Positions 1 to 13,727 of a DNA stretch of 64,000 nucleotides are shown here, in pieces. A model generated the notes under the pieces. The model was not told where the DNA came from. It was given only the letters and a program-made list of their open reading frames with translations, and searched no databases. How positions within the stretch are numbered: the first letter of the stretch is position 1; each line of letters opens with the position of its first letter. This DNA comes from Corydoras sp. C115 (lineage: Eukaryota; Chordata; Actinopteri; Siluriformes; Callichthyidae): assembly GCA_019802505.1 (NCBI GenBank), contig JAFMOC010000026.1, forward strand, positions 1,787,001-1,851,000, given 5' to 3'. The translations under genes were made by a program, and so were the position numbers.

Positions 1-580
1 GCCAGTTATCATCAGATGGTAACAACATGGTCCTTCAACAACCCTGCCAAGAGGCACTGTCCACTACAACTCATGGACTGGAAAAGGAGGACATTAATCA
101 AAGAGGAAGCACAAAAAAAGCACAAAGGTAAAACTGAAAGAGCCGCAGAGTTCCACAAGCAGAAACTGGAGTATCCATCCATTGGACTACAATAAGCTAT
201 AAACTCCACAGAGCTGGACTTCATGGAAGACTGGCCAAAATAAAGTCATTATTTAAAGAATGTAGAAAACAACTGCTCTAGTCAGATGTTACTTAAATTT
301 AACTTTCCAACCATCAATGGAAGTGCTATGTCCAGCATAAACCCAACACATCTTATCACCCCATGAACACCAACCACAGTGTGAAATTGTCAGCATATTT
401 CTCAATAGCAAGAACTGGAATGCTGGCCAAAATGAAGGGAAATATGGGTGGTGCTAAATACAGAGCTATTATTGAAAATTAATTAATGCTAACCCACAAA
501 CAATCCTCTTTAATTCCAGCTTGTGAGCTAACAATACTTCTCAACTTGTCAAAAAAATGTCAAGTGAATTAATACTTTTG
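1..580 (+). pseudogene. Tc1/mariner transposon relic, cut by the window edge
   Basis: The sequence follows the order of a fish Tc1-like transposase gene: AGAGCCGCAGAG, CTCCACAGAGCTGG, CTTCATGGAAGACTGGCC, AAGTGCTATGTCCAGC, then a decayed ACACCAACCACAGTG stretch. It skips the second half of the gene and ends near AATTAATACTTTTGTAA, which is typical of the element's 3' end. Many stops and indels break every frame, and no catalytic triad can be assembled. It has been internally deleted and is long dead. The identification comes from pattern memory of the family. Confidence 0.7.
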
Positions 581-780
581 TAAATATTGGCCCACACACA
601 AAATGCTTTACCTTATTTGTCACCCAAGCTTTCCATCTACAGCTGTTACTAGAGCTGGAGAGGCATTAGTCACAGATTGACTGCTGCGGCCTTATTTGTG
701 GGCCCTTTAATGCCAGGAATCAAGCCTGTGGAGCAAGCCTGACCCTGACTTTTTCAACGTGTCTTCCAAATATTTGTACA

Positions 781-1990
781 TATACACTGCCTGGCCAAAA
801 AAAGGTCACCAACTGGATTTGACTAAGCAAACATGTTAAAGCCTTCCATTGGATAATTACTGCAATTATGTGTTAGCTGGCAACAAGACTAACTGATGCA
901 GTGATTAGCTTCTCATTTGTTAAACAACCATGTCAAAAGAGACATCCTGTGGTCATGGAAAAAATGTTAATCTGATTCAGAGTCAAATTATTGAAAACAT
1001 CTAACGAGATACTGAAACTACTAAATCTGTTGCGGAAAAATAAAATCATAAACAAACAACATTAGAAATCAGGGATATGTTCAACTGTAAAAGTAAGAGC
1101 ATGTCCACATGCACAGTGTGAAGGAAGCTCAAGGTGCTGAGACTAAAAAGCTGTTTAGCATTATGAAAACCAATTGTCATTAAGGCTAACCAAGCTTTAA
1201 TTTGCTAGAGAGCATAAACATTGGACTTTGGAGCAAGGGAAGAAGGTCATGTGGTCTGATGAATTACCCTGTTCCAGAGTGATGGGCACAACAGGGTTAG
1301 AAAAGAAGTGGCTAAAGTGATGCATAGTGCCTACCGTACAAGCCTGTAGGGGCAGTGCTATGATCTTTGGTTGCTGCAATTGGGAAGTTTTTCAGCAAAG
1401 TAATGTGCCCGAATATTGAAGTCAGCTGACTACCTGAATATACTGAACCACCAGGCTATCCCATTAATGCATTTCTTCTTCCATGATAACAAGGACAGAT
1501 TTCAGGATGACCATTTTATTCACTGCATTAATAATAATGTATAATCAGATTAAATTGTGAAAGAGCATGGCTCAAAGAGCATGAGGCATCATTTTCATAT
1601 ATGGATTGGTCAACACCTGAACCCCTTTGAGAATTTTTGGGATGTACTGGAATAGACTTCTCTTCTGATTTGATTGAACCAAATCTACAAATTACTTAAA
1701 CTCTGAACCTAAATAAATGTTGTGAAATTGCACAAGCTTGTGGAAATGATGCCATAGTGATGGCCTAGTCAATCTCTTAACTTGAATGCAACTGAAAATC
1801 AATGGAAATAACTGAAGATCAGAGTTCATAGAACATGTTCCAGATTCAAACTGTAAAAAACAAAAACTAAAGGTCAAAAGCCCACTGTGCAATAAACACA
1901 GCCCAATGCATCATAACATTGGGGGATGCTATTAAAATTAAAATATTACCTTTAGGCAGATGAAACAATATTTACAAAACTTTTTTTTTG
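781..1990 (+). pseudogene. Tc1/mariner transposon relic with traces of all three acidic motifs
   Basis: It begins with TATACACTGCCTGGCCAAAA, a terminal-repeat type common in fish Tc1 elements. Fragments of a DDE transposase occur in order: VMWSDE near 1249-1265, a HDNKD-like second motif near 1481-1500, and LNPFENFWDVLE near 1617-1653. Between them are frameshifts and stops, so no long frame survives. The right boundary is uncertain because the 3' terminal repeat is not recognisable. Confidence 0.7.
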
Positions 1991-3198
1991 TGTTAATTTT
2001 TATACATTTTATATATGTTCTAACAGAGCAAATTAATCTTTAACTTTAGTCATATTAAAGGGAAACTTGCTGCTTTTCCAGCTAGTATTTACCTGCCAGA
2101 CCTGCTGCTTATATTGTAATTCTATATAATCAGTTGTAACTTAACATCCTTAGGAAAAATGTGACTGTAAAATGGTTTGTATATTGTTAAAATATTAAAT
2201 TTAAGTGCTTTTAAGTTTTTCTTATCAAAGGACACTATACAGAGGCTTCTATGCTGCCTAATTATCTATGATCGATCACTTCTTTGGCCCCCACCATTAC
2301 AGCAGGACATTACTCTCTGAATAACTTAGTTTTACCCAAATAAATGAACTTGTCTAAGCCCAAAAAGCACATTTATCTACAGTAGTGGGTCTTTTCAGAC
2401 AAGCAACGCAGTGGTCAGCCGGTGGTGCTTTACATGGCGGGCTTTTTGTCTAGTGGACGGGCAGTTCAATATGAAAGACCAGATTTTTCACAGGGGCCAA
2501 GTGAACACCCAGCTGAGTGCACAGACCCTCCTTTAACCACACTGCATTTGCAGCCCCATTGATCAAAGTCACCTAAAATAATGTGGAGGCAAAGAAAAGA
2601 AGAAAAAAAAGTCATTTCTCGTTTAACATTTTTATGCATAACCTCAGTGGTAGACCTTCACATTGAGTTTGTCAGATGCGCCACAAAAGATCCGTACAAC
2701 AAAAGGTGGGCTGGACTGAATGGGTGGCACACTGAACTCCGACACCAAATATGGACCATTCAGTGGTGATTGAAATGACATAAGGATGCCTTTATTAGTG
2801 TTTTTCAAACAAGGCTTTCGCACAAGACATTTGGTTGGACACCACCTGCTCCCCAACATTAACCTCTTTACCCAGCTTTAAAAAGGCTCAGAGATTGCTG
2901 GTTATACTCTGTAAATTTGAGTGCATTTTTACATTATGTTTACTAATGAAGCAAAAGGTTATTTTTCAGACAATACTGGAGTTATGAATTTGAAAATTGA
3001 AAGTTTACTATTTTCATTAATCATGTACTGAATTTACCTATTAAATCAGGGTAATTCACAACTACAAAATAAAGGGTTTATAACTTAATAATAAAACACC
3101 AAACAATCACTTATGTACTTTATCCATAAACATTATTATCAAACAAAACTTATAAAACTGAACAGACCACTCTGTACCTGGTTAAATGTGTGCAATTT

Positions 3199-3369
<171 letters not shown>

Positions 3370-5299
3370 CATTTGTGTGTGTGTGCATACACAAATGGTG
3401 TGTAACTATCAAATTGTCTGTTACAATTTAAAATGAAGAATTATCTTTAATATGCCACTAACATGCAAACAAATCATAGCTATGTTATTTGTGATAACAC
3501 ACTCCCTCGCGTGTTCTATTGCTTTAAAATATTTCCTGTCTTCAATTAAGTGAAACCTAAAACACAAATATAATTTAGTTCATCAAAATTAAACAAGGGA
3601 ACATTATGTATTTCTTGCATTTTCCTAGATCTTTGTCTTTTTTTTGTAGATAAATATTTGAATATCAATTTCAAAAGTATATGAGGCACAAGATATTACG
3701 AAAAATATTTAGAACCAGATATGTGTTAGTTTGCATTTTATTAAATGCATTTCAATCTTTCATGATTCAATTGTAGTGTATCAGTGGAGAAATGTGGGAG
3801 AGTTTCTCTGTTTTGGTTATGAAATGTGACAGACTGACATATAGCATTCCAGTTACTTAGAAAATAGTTTGCTTGTTCACCAAATACATATTTTGTGTTA
3901 TTGAGTAAAGAAAAATACCAATGGATATTTACTATGGTTTGAAACTTGATTCCTTTTAGGTAATTATTGTTCCAAAACATGTTAGAGCTAAATTAAAAAC
4001 CGGTTAATATAATTGCATGTAGGGAAGTGTGACATAAAAATTTATTCATGTCAAACTGTTTTAAAATATGTATTAATAAATTATTTTATAGATGTTGTTA
4101 GTAAGTTTGTGATGTTAAACAAAAACATATTTGATCACCTGATAGTTATGGTTATTGAAAGTTATGGTTCCTTGGGACTTTCCAGTCATATGATTAATTT
4201 GTGAACATGACAGAATGAGGTGTAACTTGTGACATGTTTCAGTAAGATGCTTTGTTTTATATTGTAAGTTTTTAGTTCTTCTTCCTAGTGAATTATCATT
4301 TGTTTCTCTGTTTTGTTTCCACTCCTTTTGCACTTTTCTTTTAAGTAAACAATAAAAATCAACATTGTGTTTTTACACATTTGTGGTTCCACTGATAAGC
4401 TTGTTTGCTTTTTTGACTTGAGTTAGCATCTGAAACTGTATGGATTTATTAGCTGATTAGGTCGAAATACACTCTATACAATATTTGTATATTAATTAAT
4501 TTTTTTATAACTTAACACACATTTTTTTTGTTACACGTGGTTTAAGGCAAATTGAGTTTTTTTTGTGTTAAAGTTCTAACATATAATTTTATTGTATTCC
4601 AAAATAGATCATTAAATATTTTATGTAACTGTTTATTTCTTAATTGTCTAATTAAGGCAAAGTGTGTGATGTTTCAAAGCATGCTAAGACTTTTTGAAGT
4701 AATGGGAACCAGTATTCTGTATTATCCTGATGTTTGAGAAGGTTACATGTAAAGTTTTATGTTCAAGTGTATTTATATATATATTATTTAGGTTTATTAT
4801 TTACCTCCACTTAAGTTGGTGATGTGAAGTGTGACTCTTGACTTATAGCCATGTTAATATGAGTGTTTGATTGCTGTGTAAACAGTGCCTGCTTGGAAAA
4901 GGCTTTTTCTGCTTGTCGCCCAGCAACCCTGCCAGGTCAGGGGGAGACTTTTAACCTCCTGGCTTCTGTGTGGTCATATTCAAAGACTCAAAAGGCTTTC
5001 ACCGAGCTTTTCTGTGTTCATATTTTAATTCATTGTGGGTTGCTTAAATTCACTCAAACACACAATGGAGATCACCCGCTATTTCCGGATAATATTTTAC
5101 TTGCTAACTTGCCTTTAAGTTAATTTTGAGCTGCTTTGCGCTGAGAATTGCATTGTGCTTTAGTAAAAGCATGTAAATTAAATTGCATTTATGTGAAACA
5201 TAAGTAAAGACTAAGGGGAATGCAGGTAATTGCAAAACATGCTGTGCTCTAGCAATTTAACTGTTGGCATGAAGCCACTATTAATTTAGCATATTAACA

Positions 5300-5376
5300 C
5301 ACACACACACATACACACACACACACACACCTACACACACACACACACACACACAGAGACACACAGACACACACAC
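5300..5376. repeat. (CA)n microsatellite, interrupted
   Basis: CA repeats with AT, CT and GAGA interruptions. Confidence 0.95.
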
Positions 5377-7984
5377 TTCATCTTTACAACCGCTGTAAAT
5401 GATAAGCAGTGTCATAAATAATGCCTTTGATTGTGGTACTGCCATATGGATTTAGAAACATTCTGTAATAAAATGATTAATTTCAGGTGCTCCTATGTAC
5501 ATGCTGTTTAAAAGAGGGGCACTCTGTTGGCATGACCCAGAGCAACATTTTAGAGTGGGAAGGATTTAACTACACCGTAACTTGAAATATGATGCCATAT
5601 ATTTTCAAGCAAACATTTCTGATAAAGTTCAATACAAGTAATATATCTATTTCAGGAACACAAATTTGCATTTTCCCACACATTTAGTTCTCGCTTGTTT
5701 ATGTGCTAGTTTAAAAATAATTAGCACAAATTTCATACGTACACTAATAATATTATACACATATGAGATACAATAAACACTTAACTAGTACAATATTTAC
5801 TGTAATCTTTGGCCATGCAGTGTATGTACCACACATACACGTTGACTAAACCCATTACTACTACTGATAAACTAAACGTATTTATACTAATGGTGTTTAT
5901 TCAAGCCACTTTAAATCATGTTAAATTAATTACAGAAATAAATTAAAGCATTAAAAAATAACAAAAAGAATATAATGAATAAAATAAAATAGTGCTACCT
6001 AGAAATAATATTTCATCTATTTTAATGTTTAGAAATGAACATACAGAAAGTTATTAAGGTAGATTGGCTGCAAATTTGTGATTGTCTTCTGATTGTCATC
6101 AAACACCAGGATAAAATGAAGATGATCAAAGGATATGTGCAACTGAAATTAAAGTTTACATACATCAGGTTGAACAAGAAATAAAAATTGTATGCAGATC
6201 TGCTGATTTCCAAAAAGGAAAGAAACTGCAAAATAGATTCTTATGGAATCCTTATGGAAGATAAATTGGCACAGAAAAAATTATCTATAAGGCCTATGAA
6301 AGTTGTGATTCTCTTAGTCTCTGGAAGATCAGTAACAAAATCCACAGTCATGTTTGACCAAGGAATTAAACAGACTAAAGTACCAGTAATGTTTTGTGCT
6401 TTATAAAACAGGTCAGTATATTGCGCAAAAAAAAACATATTAAGAGATTCCAATTTCCATTGAATTTGATGTGAAGTGCATGTAATGCTCAGGTGGTCAT
6501 AACAAAGAAAAGTATGAGCTCAGGTGAGGGATGACATATGCAGAGCTAGAAAAATAAAACTAATGCCGAAGGGCAAAAAAAAGTGCTACACAAGGCTTTC
6601 TGGATTTTGAGCTCAGACTTTTGATGAACGGAGTTGATAATTTATTGTGTGTTGTATACACTGTATATAATATTGTATGGTGGACGAGGCTTAAGGTAAG
6701 CATACATTTGTGAAATAGCACTAGTTTTAAGATAGATGTAAACAATATGATAAGAAAGATAATGAAACAAAAAAACATAATAATAAACCAGTGAACAGCA
6801 TGCCTGCATGAGCATTATTTATGATTAAGCAATTTTTGAGGCTGCAGAAGATTTAAATCAAAAGTTCATATCCTGTTTAAAAATGCAATCATATGACCTT
6901 AATGGAAGCCACAGACAGATTAAAAGAACATGAGGGAGTTTAGCAGTATTAACAAGATCAATTGTAAAGTCAATGAATGTGATGAAGATGCAAATATAGA
7001 AAATCTGCTCATGTCCCTACTAGAGGAAAATAATGAGATGTGAGATTGAGATTCTAAATAAAATGTAAACAAAGAGACACAGTAATTTCTACTGGTGCTT
7101 TCTTGTACTAGTGCTTTTATTCTCATTTTCTTGTTAGCACAAATTGCTAATCTTCAGTTAACCTACTAGGATGTGTTTGGACTGCTAAAATGAACTCAAT
7201 TTTCTTCATACTGAGCAACCCTTGTCCACTTTGGTCAGAAATCAAACAAAGGAACTTCTTGCTTCAAATCAAACACACTAAAAATTGCATCATTACGCCA
7301 GCTACCCAATGACTGTATTTTGAAGGAAGTGCTTTGTTACGCTTAATTTTTTAAAATTTTATTAAGAATGCCATTTTAAAGATAAATGTAAATAAAAAAT
7401 ATTTAAATATTGTAAAATGAGGAAATGTGTAATACCTTCCATTTTTTATGTTTGCCTTTACTGAGTGGAACCTTACAGTTGAAATGGTAGGGGTCATTTT
7501 GTACTTTCAAGTTTAAGAGAGTAATAAAATGTATTATAGTTGTTTCTGAAATATTTTCCCTAATAAAAAAAATATATACATATAAAAATAATTGAAAACT
7601 ATCTTTATCATACAATGCAGGTCAACATTAAAGAGCACTCAATGGAGAGCTGGATTAATTATTAAAGTGGCTGTTAAGTTTTCACAATAACCAACCAGAG
7701 GTAAAGGCTTTTACAGCTTGCTGTATCATCTCTGTAGAGATAAGCAGCATAATATACAGATTTGGTTACATAAAAGTAATTACTTTAATTATTTAAAACC
7801 AGCAGCACTATTATTAGATTAAAGCACAGAATGTGAAAAAAAACGTCATTCATATTTTACTGACAGATTCATTTAGCCTGTAATTTGCAACACATTTGCA
7901 TTTGGAAAAGCATCAAATGGAATTCTGCAGTATACAAATGTATACAAATTCGACATATTTAAGCTACAATGATGTTTAGCTAAT

Positions 7985-8035
7985 TTTTATAGGTGTGACC
8001 AGGTGTCCACACACTTTTGGTCATGGAGTGATTAA
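7985..8035. mobile_element. short Tc1/mariner end fragment
   Basis: GTGACCAGGTGTCCACACAC and the following TTTTGGTCATGGAGTG resemble the terminal sequence shared by many fish Tc1/mariner copies. No transposase remnant or opposite end is seen nearby, so this is a fragment at best. Confidence 0.4.
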
Positions 8036-8925
8036 ATTAATAGTGTTTAAGTTAATAAAAGAAGAGTGGAGAAAAAGAACTCTTTTGAAGTCTGCAGTGA
8101 CCCATGTCTTTGTCATTTTGTTAAGTCTCAGGTCAGTGACTGCAGTAACTTTCAATGACTCAGGCCATTGGTCCTGACATGTCCACTCAAACACACTCAC
8201 CAAACACTGACCACTGGGTTCAAGGGCCAAGTGTGTGTACCATGTTTGTTTTTAACGCTTTTTTCCCTTTTACTCATACAGAAATTAGACAGCTCTTGGA
8301 GTTAGTCACAGCCCATGCAAAAGGCTTTAACAGCTGTCTCTTTGGTTTATTCAATGCAACACTATCAAAGGAGCTGATGTCCCATTAATACAAACATGAC
8401 ACAGAAGATAATAGCATTATGATAAGTCCATTTCAATTATCACACAGGTTAAAACTATGGCATATGAGCGCCATTGATCTCCCTTAGGGAAAATATTCAG
8501 ATGGTTTCCAGAGTTACGTAAACAATTAGTAAAGATCAAATATTAAGAGAGATAAAGAGCTGACCCTCAAAATTACACCTGTCTCATGTTTACCTGCTTC
8601 TCACAGGCAACGTGTTGCGGACCCATAGCCAGGATCTGACAAGTGTCCTCAAACACTGAGCTTAAACATGCAGACAGATAAGGCCAATGTGAATTTGTAT
8701 TTCTTTTGAAAGACATGAATGTAAATTTGCATGTCATCTTACAAGTTGCCTTATGTAATATAATATCTTCTGAGGAAGTTAAATGTACAGAATCTTCTTC
8801 TTCATGTTAATAAACTTTTAAAAACAGCATATTAATTATTTCCTGCCTTAAATAAACACTTGTATATCTTTTCTAAAATGTATTTGTATACCTTTACTGA
8901 GAACTACTATAATCCAAATAAAAAA

Positions 8926-8933
<8 letters not shown>

Positions 8934-9017
<84 letters not shown>
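8934..9017. repeat. (TA)n microsatellite
   Basis: About 84 bp of TA, preceded by a short GT run. Confidence 0.97.
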
Positions 9018-9020
<3 letters not shown>

Positions 9021-11154
9021 ATATAGTATATTGCAGTTTGCTGTTCTACATAATTAATTGTTCAGTCTCTGGATTATTTCTGCTGATCTGGAAGATAAAA
9101 AAGGCAGCTTGTTTTTTTTATTGATCTCCACCAAAACACACACCACTCAAACTGGATGGAAAATATGAAACAAAGCTATCGGACAACTTTCTGCCTCCTA
9201 CCATTTCCCCTTGAATAACAAAAAGAAAGCCACAAAAAGAATATGTCTCAGAGGAGGGCATTTTTGTCTCTCCCACTCTGTCTCTCTCTATTCAGTGGCT
9301 GGAAGACAGAAGGCCGTACATTAGTTACAAAGCCAGGGACATTTTTTATTGACGGGAATAATGACATATCATACTGTTCGGGTGCCCCTGCCATTCATCT
9401 TGATTTTATTTGGGAAGTTTGGAAAGGCAGCTGAAGGCTCATCGCCTTGCCAGGACGGTGGAGGATGAAATGGGGGGAGAACCAGGGGGTTCTTAGCAAG
9501 CACTGTTTCTATTGGGGGGAGCTTGTTGTCTTTGTATTTCACCCAGCCAGTGTCAGCGAGATCACATCAGCCGTCAGTGAACTGAAACCCGCAGGCCGAG
9601 AGCCACATGGAGTCCATCAGGTCTGTGTAATGTCCATTCAGAGAGCACACATTAACTCGCCTTTTCCATGCCTGTCACACTTAGGAGCATACAGCCGTTC
9701 AAAGGCTTTCAAAAGGGAGTTTTCTGCCTCCCTCTTGTTTTGTTCATACACTCTGTCTCTCACTCTTTTTCATTCATAAGTAAAGCAGACTGTACGAAGA
9801 TGCTGCAGTAACAGTTTTGCCACTGGAATGATCCCAATAGCCACGAGTCACAGAAGACCACTTCAGCAAAAAATATTGTGTACAATAGGAAATGTGTGCA
9901 GTTAATATTTAGATAAATTTCAAATATTTGCAACAATTACTTATTCAGAGCTCATAATATGACAGTTTATTGGGTCATTAACTCTTCAGTAGGCATAATC
10001 AATAGCGACATGTCTAACAGCTTAATGAAACTTATTGAATCACAGCACTAATAAAGCTGCATGATTCAAAACAAACATTACAATACACATTGCTAATTTA
10101 TTTACGGTCCAAAAATAATATGAATTAACTTTTACAGGTGCATAGCCAGACCTGACAATCACACATCAGACAACTTACTAGTAATACAAATGACTAGAAT
10201 AAACATAATAATAAAAAAAACTTTCTAAGCCTGCATGTAGTGTTCTTATACATGTGTTTTTAAAAGCTTCTATGTCTATTAACAGCAAACCGTCAAGATG
10301 GCTTAAAAATTAAGGTTGGATGACAATGCTGTCTACACTTACAATGCATTCAAGATCAAACTGCAAAGCTTATACAAGTTTAAAACTGTACACTTGAAAT
10401 AATATGAACTGCAGTCCCAAGTTTTGTGTAAAACCTGTCAAGCAGTTCGGCCTCCAAGAAATAAAAGCACCACATAAACACCATAAATGATCATCATATT
10501 TATATTTAACATTGTATTTCATTACTTTTTCTTTTAGTTTATGTAAGGACTCCCTACAGACCAAAATCGATATTTGTACTTTGACACATTGTGCGACACA
10601 CCTATTTCTAACCCTTTACCACTAGTCATAAATCTGACCATATGTTGGGTAGACATGTCACAAACGTTACTACTATGATCAGAAACAGTCTTGTCCTTGA
10701 TTCATTCCAGACTTGAGCTGAACAGTAAATTTAAACTTACAGATTACAGTAGTCAATCTCTGATCACCACTGAGCACTCAGTTCTTTTCTTTTGTCTGCT
10801 GATTTCTTTATATAATGCGAGGAAATACAGGTGGATTTTTTCTTTCTATTTAAATCACAGCTTGGGTAGCATTAAGTTGCAGTGGGTCTTTTCTGAGTTT
10901 GAATTTTGTATAGATTTCCAGCTGGAACCCATGTTTTATCCTACAGTTCAAAAACATACTAGAAGATAAATTAAAGTCTGAATGTGTATGTGAATTTGCT
11001 TGTCTGTGTGTATGCCATGCACAGCACTAATCTATCTAGAGTGTTTTCCTGTCTGTATCTATGGTGTTTTCCTTGCCATATGAGTGCTGGATTAGGTTCC
11101 AGCAACCTGATTTTGATTTAAATCATTGGAATTAAATAACATAAAAAGAGAGAG

Positions 11155-11169
11155 AGAGAGAGAGAGAGA
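11155..11169. repeat. (GA)n microsatellite, short
   Basis: A short pure GA run. Confidence 0.9.
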
Positions 11170-11289
11170 CGGGATACTGTTGCACAGTTCTTTTGTAATT
11201 TCTTTATGTAATTTCATAAACATGGTTTTAACTATGATTTGGTTTCTTGACATTTTAAAAATTTATTAAGATTAATTAATATATAAGGA

Positions 11290-11520
11290 TGTAGTACCTC
11301 AGTTTTCAGTGTGTTGGGTGAGCAGTCTGAAGGTTGAGGGTTCAAACCCCAACTTTACTAATGTGGGCTTTCAACACTAATTGCTCCAGGGCATTAACCA
11401 TCAGGTTCAAAGTAAAAGTAGGGCACAGTTAATTATAAAGGGCTATATAATTCTGCCCACCCTCCCTCAGAAACTGTTATTGCCTTTGAGAAAGTGTACA
11501 TAATGTGTAAAAAAAATCAA
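11290..11520 (+). mobile_element. decayed tRNA-derived SINE
   Basis: GTGTGTTGGGTGAGCAGTCT followed by the B-box GGTTCAAACCC (11339-11349) is a tRNA-type head. The body contains AATTGCTCCAGGGCATTAAC and ends in AAGTGTACATAATGTG. No flanking duplication is visible. Confidence 0.5.
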
Positions 11521-12436
11521 TTATGGGAGCAATGCAAGCCTTATTTTGACATATTGTCAGATTGTAGAAAATTTTGATCCATGCTTAAAGCACTATTGCA
11601 CTTTGTAATTTCACTGAGCTGTAATAGCTGTCTTACCAATCTGACAATGTTGGTAAAAGCCATCATCAAATTGGAGCACATCAAATTTATTTGCACTGCC
11701 CATAGTTGCAGGGTGAATTTGAGTCATCCTTTAGAATGAAAGGCAGACTCATGAAGGTTCTGTACCAAAGCAACAAACACCAATGTTCCCTTTGTAATGG
11801 ACCCCGTAGTCTGTAGATGAAAGCAGCGTCACACAGTACAGGCGTGATTAGGGACTATGGTTAAAATGGGACTTTATTAGAAGGTCCGTGTTACATCCAC
11901 AAAGAAGGTCATAAAAATCTTTATTAGGAAAAGTTATTTTCTAAGGTGCAATTACCTTTCTGCCCTCTACAACACTGTTAATACTTCCCAGGAGCAGGTG
12001 AATTAATTAACCACAGCAGTTCAAACGTGTCTGCCTAAAGAGGAGTCTAGCTCGCCTTAATTTTGCGCATTCTGTGTAAACACTGCTTTATTTGAGCCTG
12101 CACATACAATGCAATGAAGCCATGCATGAGGTTATATTGGACACTGTCACGATTGTGCGTGCACGTGTGTGTAAGACCAGCTTAGTGTGTTTGAGCCTAG
12201 AGAAAGCACTCCCTGAGCTTTTGTGTTTATATTTTATGTTTTTAAGAATCATGGGCACACCTTTTGCAGTCCCGTTTTTCCTGTTTTTATATTTTGCAGC
12301 AGCATTAAAGAAGCAGCGTTTTTTTTTCTTAAGTCTGTGATTAATTTCAAGGCCTGTGGAAGCAAGTGTCACTTGCAAGTCTCTTTTACTTTGTCTGTCT
12401 ATATGTTGTCTCTTATATACCCTCACATAACACCCA

Positions 12437-12438
<2 letters not shown>

Positions 12439-12466
<28 letters not shown>
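12439..12466. repeat. (TA)n microsatellite at the broken end of a Tc1 element
   Basis: A 28-bp AT run. The Tc1 transposase homology of 12467-13727 ends exactly here. Confidence 0.95.
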
Positions 12467-12472
<6 letters not shown>

Positions 12473-13727
12473 TGTATTTTTAAGGTCATACCACAACATC
12501 TCAATAGGATTCAGGTCAGGACTTTGGCTAGGCCACTCCAAAGTCTTCATTTTGTTTTTCTTCAGCCATTCAGAGGTGGACTTGCTGGTGTGTTTTGGAT
12601 CATTGTCCTGCTGCAGAACCCAAGTTCGTTTCAGCTTGAGTTCACGAACAGATGGTCGGACATTCTCCTTCAGGATCTTTTGGTAGACAGCAGAATTCAT
12701 ACTTCCATTTATCACAGCAAGTCTTCCAGGTCCTGACGCAGCAAAACAGCCCCAGACCATCACACTACCACCACCATATTTTACTGTTGGTATAATGTTC
12801 TTTTTCTGAAATGCAGTGTGAAATGCAGTGTTTTATGCCAGATGTAATAGGACACACACCTTCCAAAGAGTTCCACTTTTGTCTCATCGGTCCACAGAAT
12901 GTTTTCCCAAAAGTGTTGGGGATCATCATGATGTGTTTTGGAAAAATTGAGACGAGCTTTAATGTTCTTTTTGCTCAGCAGTGGTTTTCTTCTTGGAACT
13001 GTGCCATGCAGGCCATTTTTGCCCAGTCTTTATCTGATGGTGGAGGCATGAACGCTGACCTTAACTGAGGCAAGTGAGGCCTGCAGTTCTTTGGATGTTG
13101 TTGTGGGGTCTTTTGTGACCTCTTGGATGAGTCGTCGCTGCGCACTGGGGGTAATTTTGGGCGGCCGGCCATTCCTGGAAAGGTTCACCACTATTCCATG
13201 TCTTCGCCATTTGTGAATAATGGCTCTCACTGTGGTTCACTGCATTCCCAAAGCTTTGGAAATGGCTTTATAACCCTTTCCAGACTGATAGATCTCAATT
13301 ATTTTATTTCTCAATTGTTCTTGAATTTCTTTGGATCCCGGCATGATGTGTAACTTTTAAGGATCTTTTGGTGGACTTTACTGTGTCAGGCAGCTCCTAT
13401 TTAAGTGATGTCTTGATTGAGAACAGGTGTGGCAATAATCAGGCCTGGGTGTGGCTAGAGCAATTTAACACTCAGGTGTTAAAAACCACAGTTATAGTAT
13501 GTTTTAACAATGAGGCAATCACTTTTTCACACAGGGCCATGATCCGTTTGGATTTTTTTTCTCCTTTAATAATGAACACCTTCATTTACAAATTGCATTT
13601 TGTGTTTACTTGTGTTGTCCTTGACTATTGTTTAAATTGGTTTGATGTTCCAAAACACTTAAGTGTGACAAACATGAAAAAAAACAGGAAATGAGGAAGG
13701 GGGCAAACACTTTTTCACACCACTGTA
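12467..13727 (-). pseudogene. Tc1-like (DD34E) transposon, truncated, transposase dead
   Basis: The transposase reads on the minus strand from ATG at 13344-13342 (MPGSKEIQEQ). A helix-turn-helix region follows (SGKGYKAISKALG), then RNGRPPKITPSAQRR. The catalytic motifs come next: WTDETKVELFG (about 12862-12897), LQQDNDPKHTSK (about 12581-12613) and SPDLNPIEMLW (about 12490-12522). All three acidic residues are present, but at least four in-frame stops or shifts inactivate the gene. The terminal repeat on the right ends at CACTGTA (13727) and contains two copies of CACTTTTTCACAC (13520-13532 and 13708-13720). The C-terminus and other terminal repeat are missing; the homology stops at a (TA)n tract. 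Confidence 0.9.

Larger units (their letters stand above)
8036..11289. other. intergenic; one block looks non-repetitive and balanced in composition
   Basis: Mostly plain AT-rich sequence plus a (TA)n tract. The part 9240-9780 is less AT-rich, contains no recognised repeat, and has open frames without family matches. It has the look of a conserved non-coding element, but only an alignment could show that. Confidence 0.35.

Noticed and set aside
9447..9779. 110-codon open frame MPGRWRMKWGEN...
   Set aside because: No recognisable domain, and it is more likely non-coding sequence of balanced composition.
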